Assembly (NCBI RefSeq): GCF_963666525.1 | Contig: NZ_OY762905.1 | Span: 3,823,501 to 3,887,500, forward strand | Length of the DNA: 64,000 nucleotides | Reading direction: 5' to 3' | From: an uncultured Cohaesibacter sp. | Lineage (GTDB): Bacteria; Pseudomonadota; Alphaproteobacteria; Rhizobiales; Cohaesibacteraceae | Shown: in pieces, positions 27,029 through 36,064 of the stretch | How positions within the stretch are numbered: position 1 is the first letter of the stretch | Layout of the letters: each line of letters opens with the position of its first letter | Notes under the pieces: generated by a model | The model's database searches: none | The model's input: the letters and a program-made list of their open reading frames with translations, nothing else | Told to the model about the DNA's origin: nothing | Made by a program: the position numbers and the translations under genes

Positions 27029-27244
27029 TCATGCCTTTTGAGCAGCGGCCTTCTCGGCCTTGTAGGATGCTTCACAATCCACATAGGCTTCCTGCCTGTC
27101 CACCGACCAGTATTTCAGGTCATCAAGCGGGATCGGGCGACCGGTGACCGCACAGGTAACATAGGATCCGGAGTGAACGATCTGCAGATCGCCATCCATG
27201 TATCGCACCACGGCTTCCTTGCCGGAATTGGGCAGAGTGATCAT
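27029..27244 (-). CDS. DUF2093 family protein
   Basis: 71-residue cytosolic protein starting at MITLPNSGKEAVVRYMDGD (27244). The block VTCAVTGRPIPLDDLKYWSVDRQEAY is diagnostic for the alphaproteobacterial DUF2093 family; the two Cys (VTCAVTG and YVDCEASY) could bind metal. In relatives it also sits next to lpxK. Function unknown. Convergent with lpxK. Confidence 0.85.
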   Translation of the reverse strand: MITLPNSGKEAVVRYMDGDLQIVHSGSYVTCAVTGRPIPLDDLKYWSVDRQEAYVDCEASYKAEKAAAQKA

Positions 27245-27390
27245 CGTCCTTATTGTCCTTGTAGAAATTGTGCCTTGCCCTGTTCTAGCGCCCATTTCGG
27301 GCCATGGCCAGACTCGTCATGCCGGTTGTTCGCATTTTCTGCCGTCCCGTCAGGGAACGGGAAAGCAGTGCCCATCCTGCCGACGCAGTG

Positions 27391-28881
27391 CTACATGTTG
27401 CCCTTGGCAGAAGAGAAGGGTGACAGGGCCCGCCGATACCAGATCTCGGTCGGCTCGCCGGAGCCGCTCCCCGGTCCACCCTGCTTGCGGTTTATGACAC
27501 GGAAGCAGCTCAGAATGGCCATAAAACCGAACAGCACAGCACCTACCGCCTGACCCAGAATGGCCCCTTCAGCGCCAGCCAGATAGGTCCCCAGCATCAC
27601 GGTCGGCACGGTGCCCAGCGTCGAACGGCCCCAGTTGAAGGCGGTGGAATAGGCGGGGTAGCCCAGATTGTTGAATGCGGCGTTGGACACGAACAGGAAG
27701 CCCATGAAGATGCCGCTCGGGGCGATCCATGTGCAGAAGAAACGGACGAAATCTGCCGCCCCGCCTGTGGCGCCGAAGGCTCGGACAATCAGATCCTGCG
27801 CGAAAAACAGGATGAGCCAGACGACTGCCGAATAGCCAAGGATGAAATACATGCTGTCCCGCAGTGTCATGCGCACGCGATCATAGAGGCCGGCGCCGAG
27901 ATTCTGCCCGAAGATCGGTCCGACCGAGCCGGAAAGGGCAAACAGTGCGGTCCACGCCAGAGGCTGGATACGCCCGACAATCGCCCAGCCTGCCACGGCA
28001 TCATCGCCAAAGTCGGCAATAGCCATGGTGACATAGGCGTTACCAACCGGCGTGGCGATATTGGTGAGGATGGCAGGAATGGCAATCGGGAACAGCACCC
28101 GCCATTGCACCAGCAGATCGGCGAGCCCGGTAGGGCGGCTGATGAGCTGCTTGGTCTGCACTGTCCCCCGGATGCCGACAGCGATCATCACGAAGCGGGA
28201 CAGGATGGAGGCGATGGCCGCCCCCTCGATGCCAAGCCCGAAACCGAAAATGAAGATCGGGTCGAGCACCGCCGAGGCAAAGCCGCCAGCCAGCGTGACA
28301 TACATCGAGCCTTTGGCGTCGCCATTGGCGCGCATGATGCCAGCCAACATCATCGACAGGCCGAGGAATGGCATCGACGGGATGACAATGGACAGGAAGC
28401 TTGTTGCGATGGTGTGGGTGTTGTCGCGCGCGCCGATGAAGGTTAGCAGCTCGGGGATGAAACTGAAGATTACGCTCGCCATGACGATCATCATGAGGAA
28501 GACCGCGATCAGAGCACTTCCCGCCCGACGCTTGGCAAGATCATGTCGTTCCTCCCCCACTGCACGGGCAATGACCGCAGATCCACCGATCATCATGCCG
28601 ATGCTGAGGGCATTGTTGAAGAACATGATGGTTGCTGAATAGCCGATGGCGGCGGCCAGCTCGGCCTGCCCAAGCAGCGAGATATAGAAAAGATTGGCCA
28701 GATCGACGGCGAATACCGCGATCATCCCCACGGCTCCGGTCGCCGTCATTGTCACTACATGGCGGAAAATCGAGCCGGTGACAAATTTTGCTCGTCGCTG
28801 TGTCACATCGCCTCCGGAAGGGCCTGTCGGGCAGGTAGGGGTGGCGGGTGCCGAAGTCGACTGCGTGATCTTTTCGGTCAT
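27391..28881 (-). CDS. MATE-family multidrug efflux transporter
   Basis: 496-residue membrane pump with about 12 helices in two repeats. It starts at MTEKITQSTSAP (28881), behind CAGGA; the longer frame adds 30 residues. Typical MATE segments are VDLANLFYISLLGQAELAAAIGYS, IARAVGEERHDLAKR, MLAGIMRANGDAKGSMY with DPIFIFGFGLGIEGAAIAS, and AFNNLGYPAYSTAFNWGRST. Members export cationic drugs with Na+ or H+. A different MATE gene of the NorM type is at the right edge. Confidence 0.92.
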   Translation of the reverse strand: MTEKITQSTSAPATPTCPTGPSGGDVTQRRAKFVTGSIFRHVVTMTATGAVGMIAVFAVDLANLFYISLLGQAELAAAIGYSATIMFFNNALSIGMMIGGSAVIARAVGEERHDLAKRRAGSALIAVFLMMIVMASVIFSFIPELLTFIGARDNTHTIATSFLSIVIPSMPFLGLSMMLAGIMRANGDAKGSMYVTLAGGFASAVLDPIFIFGFGLGIEGAAIASILSRFVMIAVGIRGTVQTKQLISRPTGLADLLVQWRVLFPIAIPAILTNIATPVGNAYVTMAIADFGDDAVAGWAIVGRIQPLAWTALFALSGSVGPIFGQNLGAGLYDRVRMTLRDSMYFILGYSAVVWLILFFAQDLIVRAFGATGGAADFVRFFCTWIAPSGIFMGFLFVSNAAFNNLGYPAYSTAFNWGRSTLGTVPTVMLGTYLAGAEGAILGQAVGAVLFGFMAILSCFRVINRKQGGPGSGSGEPTEIWYRRALSPFSSAKGNM

Positions 28882-29076
28882 GCAAAATCCTGTCATTTGG
28901 CAGCCGGCGAGGGCAGAGGCAAGGAAATCTGAGGGGGCATCCCGTCGGATGCACATCCGGACGTGAGACAACTAGATAGGCAATGTTGCGGCGAAATGAA
29001 AGGGGGCCTACGCAATTGACCTTTTCATGTCCGTATCACTGCGGTCGTTTCGGGCATTGATGATCCCAAAAACAGT

Positions 29077-29099
29077 CAACCCGGGCAAAACCCGGGTTG
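29077..29099 (-). terminator. Terminator of the RNA helicase gene
   Basis: CAACCCGGG-CAAAA-CCCGGGTTG is a perfect 9-bp stem. On the minus strand it is followed by ACTGTTTTTGG. It lies 59 bases past the helicase stop. Confidence 0.75.
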
Positions 29100-29157
29100 C
29101 TGCAAATCTGTTATTCGGTATGCGTTCTCGCGCACGGCGAGGCAAGCCTCAAGCGGT

Positions 29158-31011
29158 CTAGTCGTTGAGCGGATGATAGTTCGATTTTCCACCCTTGCCA
29201 CCTTTGCTTCGGTAAGGCTTCTTGTCGCGGCGGAAGCCGTCGTCACCGCGGTCCCGACGGAATCCGTCGTCCCTGCTGCGGCCTTCTGGGCGCGCATCAC
29301 GGCGACGCGAACGCGGGCCAGGACCATCGCCGGACCGTGGGCCCTTGCCCTGCGGCTTGCCACGACCACCCTGACCGCCACGGCCACCGCCCAGAAGCTG
29401 TTCCGGACGTTCACCGATCTTGGTGATCCGGAGGCTCTTTTCGCCGGTGCCTTCTGTCTCCATCACGTCCTGGAACCGGTCTGCAACATCGGGAGCCAGT
29501 TCGAATACGGTTTCACTCTCGAGAATGCGGATGAAGCCGACTTTCTTCTTGTTGAAGCCGCCAACCCGACAGATGAGCGGCAATAGCCAGCGTGGTTCGG
29601 CGCGATGCTTGCGACCGGCGTTGACACGGAACCAGACGCCATCTTCAAAGTCGTTGCGTTCGCGCTCACGCTCGCCCTTGCGGCCGTCGTCCTGATAGCT
29701 GAGTTCGATCAGTTCTTCCGGTGCAGGGTAGTTTGCCTGCTGGGTGCCAAGAAACGCATGAGCAATCTGCTCGGCGCCATAGGTGGCCAGAAGGTTCTGT
29801 GCCAGAGCCAGGTCGTCCCCTGCCGGGGCAGACTTCAGCAGCGGATGGTTGAAGATGCGGGCCTGGTCCTGCTTGAGAATGTCGTCGATGGAAGGAACGG
29901 CCTCCCACTGGACGCGAACATTGGCGAATTTCAGCAGACGGTGGACCAGATTGCGCTTGTTCTGCGGCACGATGATCGCGCAGTTGCCCTTGCGGCCAGC
30001 GCGGCCGGTACGACCCGAGCGGTGCAGCAGGGTTTCGGAGTTGTTGGGCAGATCCGCATGGATCACCAGATCAAGATTTGGCAGGTCGATGCCGCGGGCG
30101 GCAACGTCGGTTGCCACGCAGACCCGCGCCCGGCCGTCACGCATGGACTGCAGCGCAAGCGTACGTTCGCTCTGGCTCAGTTCGCCGGACAGGGCCACAA
30201 CGGCAAAGCCGCGGTTGGACAGGCGCGATGACAGATGGCGCACCATCTCACGGGTCGAACAGAAGATCATCGCGCTCGGGGACTCGTGGAATCGCAGCAC
30301 GTTGATGACGGCTTTTTCCTTGTCCTTCGGCGAGACAAGATGGGCATGATAGTCAATGTCGGCATGCTGTTGACGCTGCTCGGCGGTGGTGATCCGCAGG
30401 GCGTCGCGCTGATAGGTCTTGGCCAGTTCCTCGATCGGCTTGGGAACCGTGGCGGAAAACAGGAATGTCTGGCGCTCTTCAGAGGCGCTGGACAGAATGA
30501 ATTCCAGATCTTCGCGGAAACCCAGATCGAGCATCTCGTCTGCTTCGTCCAGCACGGAAACCCGCAGCCAGCCAAGATCCAGAGACCCGCGTTCGATGTG
30601 GTCGCGCAGGCGGCCCGGCGTGCCGACCAGAATATGGCAGCCGCTGGACAGGTCGCGGCGCTCGCGACGGATATCCATACCGCCAACGCAGGACGCAATG
30701 TGTGCGCCGCAGTCGGCGTAGAGCCATTCGAGTTCAGCCTTGACCTGCATCGCCAGTTCGCGAGTCGGGGCAATGACCAGCGCCAGCGGTTCGGCAGCGC
30801 GCGGCAGCTTGCCGCCAGCGTCCAGCAGGCTTTCTGCCATGCCAAGGCCGAAGGCAACGGTCTTGCCCGAGCCCGTCTGGGCGGACACAAGCAGGTCGCG
30901 TCCCTTTACATCGGCTTCGATGACGGCTTGCTGTACGGATGTGAGGTGATCATAGCCGCGATTGGTCAATGCGGAGGCAAGCGCGGGATGCACGCTTTCA
31001 AAAGTAGTCAT
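29158..31011 (-). CDS. DEAD-box RNA helicase with DbpA-type C-terminal domain
   Basis: 617 residues. Motifs in order: Q-motif HLTSVQQ, SAQTGSGKT (motif I), APTRELA (Ia), DEAD in SVLDEADEMLDLG (II), SAT (III), VATDVAARGIDLP (V) and HRSGRTGRAGR (VI). A DbpA/CsdA-type RNA-binding domain lies at about residues 470-545 (WFRVNAGRKHRAEPRWLLPLI). A basic Gly/Arg/Asp tail (about 550-617) has repeated DDGFRRD units. Likely roles are ribosome assembly and RNA remodelling at low temperature. DEAD proteins of this type often control their own level, which cannot be seen here. Confidence 0.93.
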   Translation of the reverse strand: MTTFESVHPALASALTNRGYDHLTSVQQAVIEADVKGRDLLVSAQTGSGKTVAFGLGMAESLLDAGGKLPRAAEPLALVIAPTRELAMQVKAELEWLYADCGAHIASCVGGMDIRRERRDLSSGCHILVGTPGRLRDHIERGSLDLGWLRVSVLDEADEMLDLGFREDLEFILSSASEERQTFLFSATVPKPIEELAKTYQRDALRITTAEQRQQHADIDYHAHLVSPKDKEKAVINVLRFHESPSAMIFCSTREMVRHLSSRLSNRGFAVVALSGELSQSERTLALQSMRDGRARVCVATDVAARGIDLPNLDLVIHADLPNNSETLLHRSGRTGRAGRKGNCAIIVPQNKRNLVHRLLKFANVRVQWEAVPSIDDILKQDQARIFNHPLLKSAPAGDDLALAQNLLATYGAEQIAHAFLGTQQANYPAPEELIELSYQDDGRKGERERERNDFEDGVWFRVNAGRKHRAEPRWLLPLICRVGGFNKKKVGFIRILESETVFELAPDVADRFQDVMETEGTGEKSLRITKIGERPEQLLGGGRGGQGGRGKPQGKGPRSGDGPGPRSRRRDARPEGRSRDDGFRRDRGDDGFRRDKKPYRSKGGKGGKSNYHPLND

Positions 31012-31310
31012 GTTAGGCTTTCCAGGAAATCCTTGCCAGCAGAGCTCTGGCCTTCGTCAATTGTTTCCCGCGTCTTGAAGCCTTTTCCCCTCGCAGCTTT
31101 CTTGCTCAGAGGCAAGCTGCACCATCGGCCATCCATGTCACGGGGTGAGGCCCCCTTGTAGAGGACGAATTTGCAAAATGCAATCGTTCCTTGGCACTCA
31201 ATGATGCAATTGGGCAAAAAGATTGTCACCAATGATCGGGCGGGCGGGTTCGGCGGGCGCGATGGCTGCGTTTTGCCGGGGTTTGCGCGGACAGCGTCCT
31301 GACGTGGTGC
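31012..31310. other. Upstream region of the RNA helicase
   Basis: Holds the minus-strand promoter and leader of the helicase. No specific motif seen. Confidence 0.3.
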
Positions 31311-31619
31311 CTAGACCCCCCGTTCCCTCTCAATGGCCATTTTTGTCCGCATATCGGCAATCTGTTGCTCAAGAGCATTGTGCCGGATGGGATCCTTTAC
31401 CTGATCAAGCCGTTTGAGAAGGGTCTGAAGTTTCCGGTTGAGGGTAACAAAAGCAGGCTCCCCGCCCTGTTCCCTGACGACTCGGGCCAGCAGGTCATCT
31501 GACGAAAGATTTAAATCGGACAGGGGCTTGCCCGCGTTCGGCAAGTTGGAAAGGTCGCCGTTGTCGAGAGCTTCCTCAATACGCTGTTCGATCAAATGAT
31601 CAAGAGGATGCTTTGCCAT
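31311..31619 (-). CDS. DUF1992 (DnaJ-homologue subfamily C-like) protein
   Basis: 102 residues from [21 protein letters not shown] (31619); a frame to 31733 adds 38 unrelated residues. The block [20 protein letters not shown] is diagnostic for DUF1992, a domain found alone in bacteria and in the eukaryotic DNAJC28 group. It has no J-domain itself. Function unknown; probably cytosolic. Confidence 0.85.
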   Translation of the reverse strand: MAKHPLDHLIEQRIEEALDNGDLSNLPNAGKPLSDLNLSSDDLLARVVREQGGEPAFVTLNRKLQTLLKRLDQVKDPIRHNALEQQIADMRTKMAIERERGV

Positions 31620-31842
31620 CGTAGGATTCGCCTTGGGAAACGCCAGAAATGAAAACGAAAAGGGAACGCAAATTAGCCGGACCATAGCAAGTGGTATGCT
31701 GTGCGACAAAAGGTCTCTATCGATTGGAACCAATCTAATGCTTTTGGGTAATAAGTTTCCCGCAAGTTTACCTTTCTATAACCGTAAACAGAAAACAATC
31801 GGAGAAAACCAGCAGACCTACAAAATGCACCGGAGCCAAATC

Positions 31843-33525
31843 ATGTCCAAGATCTTTCATAGCATCTCGAGCCGACTCTACGCGCTCGTTGCTTTCTTTG
31901 TCCTATCCTTCATGCTCATGCTGGGCTACCAGCTTTTTACCCTCGACGGCAACCTCAACAGCTTCAAGCGCCACGAGATCCAGAGCGTCGTTGACGCAGC
32001 CTACAACGTGACCGACACCTTCTACAAGAAGGCCCAGAGTGGTGAGCTTTCCACGGAAGAGGCTCAGCTTCGAGCCAGAACCGCCTTGCGTGGCCTACGC
32101 TATCAGGAGAAGGATTATGTCTTCGTCTATGATGGTGCCGGTGTGAATGTTGTCCATCCTGCCAAGCCGGAACACGAGAACACCAACATGATGCAGTCTC
32201 GGGATGGCAACGGCAAGTATCATGTCAAGGAGTTCATCGAGAAGGCAACGCAGAATGGCAATGCCTACGTCGACTATGTCTATCAGGACCCGAGCGGGAA
32301 GTATTTTGACAAGCTCTCCTATGTGAAACACTTCAGGGCCTGGAACTGGATTCTCGGGTCCGGCGTGCTGCTCACCGATGTGCAGGACACGTTCTGGAAA
32401 GCGGCCCGCAACTCCGGAATGATCGCACTGGTGCTTGTGGTGGTCGCAGGCAGCTTCGGCTTCTTTCTCGCCCGCAACATTGCCAAGCCCATCTCAGCTC
32501 TCAATCAGGACATTCTCGCCATCGCCGACAACCAGCTGAAGGCCGAGATCTCCGGTCAGGATCGCAATGACGAAATCGGTGCCATGAGCCGCGCTGTGGA
32601 GAAATTCCGCATTGGCGCCATCGAGCGGCGCCGTCTGGCCGAACTGGAAAAGCAGAATGATGCCGAGCGTATCGAACGGGCCGAGCGGACGTCCGAACTG
32701 ATCAGGCTCTTCCGGGAGAGCGTTGGCCGGAACCTTGATGTGGTTGCGACCCAGGTTGGTGAAATGGATCATGCCGCCAACAATCTCGAAGACATTGCTC
32801 GCCAGACAGAAGGCAGCTCCTCGCAGGCCTCTGCCTCCAGCCACGATGCTTCGGCCAACGTACGCTCGGTCGCCTCTGCGGCTGAAGAACTCACCGCTTC
32901 GATCAACGAAATCATGCAACAGGCGGTCCGCAGCAAGGAAGTGGTCGCCGTCGCAACCGAAGACACCAAGATCTCCAATGGCAAGGTCGCCGAACTGGAC
33001 GAAGCCTCACGCAAGATCGGTGAAGTGGTCAGCCTCATTCAGGCCATCGCCGAGCAGACCAATCTTCTGGCGCTCAATGCCACTATCGAAGCAGCGCGGG
33101 CCGGTGAAGCCGGAAGGGGATTTGCCGTTGTTGCCGCCGAGGTCAAGGAGCTGGCAAACCAGACATCAAAGGCTACCGAGGAAATCAGCGGCTTGATCAA
33201 TGCCATTCAGGTTTCCAGCGGAGAGACGGTCGAATCGATCGCCAAGATTGCCCGGGTCATGGAAGAAGTCGACGGATATACCTCCGCGATTGCCACGGCC
33301 GTCGAGCAGCAGGGTGCAGCCACGGGCGAAATCGCTTCCAATGTGCAGCAGGCAGCCAACAGCACCCATTCCGCCTCGCAGAACATGCAGTCGGTTTCCG
33401 AGAAAGCGGCACAGACCACCGAGTCCGCCCAGATGGTCAAGAATGCCACCAACGAGCTGAACACAAGCGCCGTTTCGCTGAAAAGGAACATCGAGCAATT
33501 CCTTGCCGATGTCTCTGCGGCCTGA
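31843..33525 (+). CDS. Methyl-accepting chemotaxis protein, single Cache sensor
   Basis: 560 residues from [16 protein letters not shown] (31843); GGAG lies 7 bases upstream, while the longer frame has no support. TM1 12-31, single Cache (sCache_2) domain about 40-175 with [23 protein letters not shown]2 192-210, HAMP about 211-263. Signalling tip [20 protein letters not shown] near residue 402. Related ligands are small carboxylates, but the specificity is not readable. No methylesterase-docking tail seen. Confidence 0.93.
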   Translation: MSKIFHSISSRLYALVAFFVLSFMLMLGYQLFTLDGNLNSFKRHEIQSVVDAAYNVTDTFYKKAQSGELSTEEAQLRARTALRGLRYQEKDYVFVYDGAGVNVVHPAKPEHENTNMMQSRDGNGKYHVKEFIEKATQNGNAYVDYVYQDPSGKYFDKLSYVKHFRAWNWILGSGVLLTDVQDTFWKAARNSGMIALVLVVVAGSFGFFLARNIAKPISALNQDILAIADNQLKAEISGQDRNDEIGAMSRAVEKFRIGAIERRRLAELEKQNDAERIERAERTSELIRLFRESVGRNLDVVATQVGEMDHAANNLEDIARQTEGSSSQASASSHDASANVRSVASAAEELTASINEIMQQAVRSKEVVAVATEDTKISNGKVAELDEASRKIGEVVSLIQAIAEQTNLLALNATIEAARAGEAGRGFAVVAAEVKELANQTSKATEEISGLINAIQVSSGETVESIAKIARVMEEVDGYTSAIATAVEQQGAATGEIASNVQQAANSTHSASQNMQSVSEKAAQTTESAQMVKNATNELNTSAVSLKRNIEQFLADVSAA

Positions 33526-33584
33526 GCTGAGCCAACCGGCTTTGAGCGCCTCGCCATCAGGGGCGTCTTGAAGACCTTGAACGA

Positions 33585-33620
33585 AAAAAGGAGGTTGGCA
33601 ATCATGCCATCCTCCTTTTT
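33585..33620. terminator. Bidirectional terminator between chemoreceptor and tldD
   Basis: AAAAAGGAGG / CCTCCTTTTT form a 10-bp stem, with an inner GGCA/TGCC stem closing an ATCA loop. A tracts and T tracts suit both strands. Confidence 0.85.
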
Positions 33621-33664
33621 CAATTGAGACTTTTCATCCCGGTTGCAAGTCGCAAAGACGGCAA

Positions 33665-35164
33665 TCAGGTGCGCGTGCCGCCCACCGTGATGCCGTCTAT
33701 CCGGAGGGTCGGCTGGCCAACGCCCACCGGCACGCCCTGACCCTGTTTGCCACAGGTGCCAACGCCGGTGTCCAGCTCCATGTCGTTGCCGATCATCGAG
33801 ATGCGTTTCATCGCTTCGGGACCATTGCCGATCAGGGTTGCACCTTTGACCGGTGCACCGACCTTGCCGTCTTCGATGACATAGGCTTCGGTGCAGGAGA
33901 AAACGAACTTGCCTGAAGTGATATCGACCTGACCGCCGCCGAAGTTGACCGCATAGATGCCATTCTTGACGGATTTCAGAATTTCCTCAGGATCATGGTT
34001 CCCGGCTTCCATGATGGTGTTGGTCATGCGTGGCATCGGCAAATGGGCGTAGGATTGACGCCGGCCGTTGCCGGTGGAGCTTGTCCCCATCAGACGGGCG
34101 TTCTGTCTGTCCTGCATGTAGCCGACCAGAATGCCATCCTCGATCAGCGTGGTGCGTTGCGAAGGCGTGCCTTCGTCATCGATGTTGAGCGAACCGCGTT
34201 TGCCGCGAATGGTGCCATCGTCAACGACCGTCACCCCCTTGGCTGCGACCTGCTGGCCCATCAGTTCGGAAAAGGCCGAGCTCTTGCGCCGGTTGAAATC
34301 GCCTTCAAGGCCATGGCCGACCGCTTCATGCAGCAGTACACCCGGCCAACCGGGACCAAGCACCACATCAAGCTCGCCCGCCGGGGCGGCGATGGCTTCC
34401 AGATTGACCAGTGCCTGACGAATGGCTTCATCGGCGGCATTCTTCCAGCCGCCTTCCAGACCGTTGTCCTCAAGGAAAAATTCATAACTGTTGCGACCGC
34501 CAAACCCGTGGCTGCCCGCTTCCATGCGCTCACCTTCGCCCACGACCACGGACACGTTGAGCCGGACGAGCGGACGCACATCCTCGAACCACTGGCCGTT
34601 GGGCCGCAGGATGCCGACGCGGCGCCAGTTGCCCACCAGCGAGGCCGACACCTGCCGGACGCGCGGATCCTTGTCGCGTGCATAGGCGTCGATTTCTTCC
34701 AGCAGAGCGATTTTCATGCCGAGGGTCAGGTCGTCAACGGGGTTGAAACCGCGGTAGATCTGGTGGTTGGCTCGCGGTGGCGCCATGTCCCAGACGCCCT
34801 CATAGCCTTGTGCTACACCGCGAACGGAGTCGGCTGCGCGCCGGATCGCGGCCATGTTTAGCTCGCCGGAATGGGCGTAGCCTGCCATCTCGCCCGCAAC
34901 GGCCCTCAGGCCAAAGCCCTGACCGGTATCAAACGCGGAGCTTTTCAGGCGTCCATTGTCAAACACCAGACTTTCCGACTGGGTCTGCTCGAAGAACAGT
35001 TCGCCATCGTCAGCCCCATGCACCGTATCGGCAAGAAGTTGCCTCAGCTCTTCCTTGTCCAGACCATAGCTATCGAGCAGATCATTGCCTTCGCCCTTGA
35101 TGAGACTGGAAGCAGGCGAGAGCGCCTGAAAGGAGGCTGGCAATGAAGATGATAGAGAATGCAT
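33665..35164 (-). CDS. tldD: Zinc metalloprotease TldD
   Basis: Catalytic subunit of the TldD-TldE peptidase, about 499 residues. The zinc site is HEAVGHGLEGD (HExxxH) in VLLHEAVGHGLEGDFNRRKSS. Other family blocks are LVFDNGRLKSSAFDTGQGFGLR and YMQDRQNARLMGTSSTGNGR. The partner PmbA is encoded at 21058, 11 kb away and on the other strand. The start is uncertain: I chose MHSLSSSLPASF (35164), but MSRVNIV (35215) is possible, and neither has a strong ribosome site. Confidence 0.95.
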   Translation of the reverse strand: MHSLSSSLPASFQALSPASSLIKGEGNDLLDSYGLDKEELRQLLADTVHGADDGELFFEQTQSESLVFDNGRLKSSAFDTGQGFGLRAVAGEMAGYAHSGELNMAAIRRAADSVRGVAQGYEGVWDMAPPRANHQIYRGFNPVDDLTLGMKIALLEEIDAYARDKDPRVRQVSASLVGNWRRVGILRPNGQWFEDVRPLVRLNVSVVVGEGERMEAGSHGFGGRNSYEFFLEDNGLEGGWKNAADEAIRQALVNLEAIAAPAGELDVVLGPGWPGVLLHEAVGHGLEGDFNRRKSSAFSELMGQQVAAKGVTVVDDGTIRGKRGSLNIDDEGTPSQRTTLIEDGILVGYMQDRQNARLMGTSSTGNGRRQSYAHLPMPRMTNTIMEAGNHDPEEILKSVKNGIYAVNFGGGQVDITSGKFVFSCTEAYVIEDGKVGAPVKGATLIGNGPEAMKRISMIGNDMELDTGVGTCGKQGQGVPVGVGQPTLRIDGITVGGTRT

Positions 35165-35482
35165 GGTGGACCCGCGAGATGATTGCAATTGTGTGACTAT
35201 GTTCACTCTAGACATAAGACGCTTGCGGCCCAATATCCAGTTAAAGCATTAAACAATAAAAACGACTTCGCTTAAAGTCCTGTGAATCCCGAAAATTTCC
35301 GACCCTGCAATTTTGACCTTTGCGATTGCCTCAGAGGCGGTCAGAGGGAAGATCTGCCCGTATTTTTGTGTCTGCATTTTGAAGACTGTTGCGCATTGTA
35401 AAAATTAAACCTCGGGTTAACCATATTTTTCTAAAATCATTAACCATGATGATGGCCGCGGAGACACGAAAGGAGTGTAGCC
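35165..35482. other. Divergent intergenic region, tldD / EF-hand gene
   Basis: AT-rich near 35390-35450, with three TTAA blocks around 35404-35451. Two of them are separated by 8 bp (35404-35419), one more than the CtrA consensus. Promoters in both directions are expected here. Confidence 0.3.
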
Positions 35483-35932
35483 ATGATTAGTGGTGCATCG
35501 GGCTACATGCCGATTTTCCGGATCAGTAACCAGACGGCCGTTGACCTGATGGTCGACAAATACGATCTCGACAAGAGCGGCGACCTTGATGTCGATGAAG
35601 CGCAGAATGTGCCAATCCTGAGCCGCAAGAACTTCGAGTCCGCCGACAGCTTCGGCGATGGCAAGCTGACCAAGCCGGAGTTCATGTCCTATCTCAACCA
35701 GATGAAGCTGGAAGTCGTGCAGGGCAGCACGATCAATCCGCTGGCGCTGGTGTTGGGTGGCGAGGGAATTAACGAGGACACCTTTACCGAAATCGTCTCT
35801 CAGGCGGAAAATCAGGAAAGCAAACAGAATTTCATCAATTACATGCTGCACCTGACAGACGAGTATGAAGCCGCTCTGAAGCTGCAGAATGCCGGTGGAG
35901 AAGATGGCAACTCGGTTGACCTGTCCGCCTGA
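35483..35932 (+). CDS. EF-hand protein, probably cytosolic
   Basis: 149 residues, no signal peptide. One canonical loop is DLDKSGDLDVDE (28-39). A second, DSFGDGKLTKPE (about 55-66), lacks the usual acidic residue at position 3 and is probably weak. The rest is helical and acidic. Strong ribosome site AAAGGAG. Function unknown. It resembles the two exported EF-hand proteins only in the loops, not in the Gly/Met-rich parts. Confidence 0.7.
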   Translation: MISGASGYMPIFRISNQTAVDLMVDKYDLDKSGDLDVDEAQNVPILSRKNFESADSFGDGKLTKPEFMSYLNQMKLEVVQGSTINPLALVLGGEGINEDTFTEIVSQAENQESKQNFINYMLHLTDEYEAALKLQNAGGEDGNSVDLSA

Positions 35933-35979
35933 TCGGCCCTGATGCCTGGCTGTCTGTCCGCTCTTTCATGAAAAAGGAA

Positions 35980-36015
35980 GCCCCCCATCTTACATCGATG
36001 GAGGGCTTTTGTTTG
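35980..36015 (+). terminator. Terminator of the 35483 EF-hand gene
   Basis: GCCCCCCATC, 7-base loop, GATGGAGGGC pair at 9 of 10 positions and are followed by TTTTGTTT. A tracts upstream could let it work for the convergent chemoreceptor too. Confidence 0.75.
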
Positions 36016-36064
36016 TCGGCCTTGCGGGCTTCTGCCGCGAGCGGATTGTAGCGGAGCGGGCTGC

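Noticed and set aside
35404-35419. CtrA-like site TTAA-N8-TTAA before the EF-hand gene
   Set aside because: Spacing is 8, not 7, and the surrounding DNA is AT-rich, so chance is likely.
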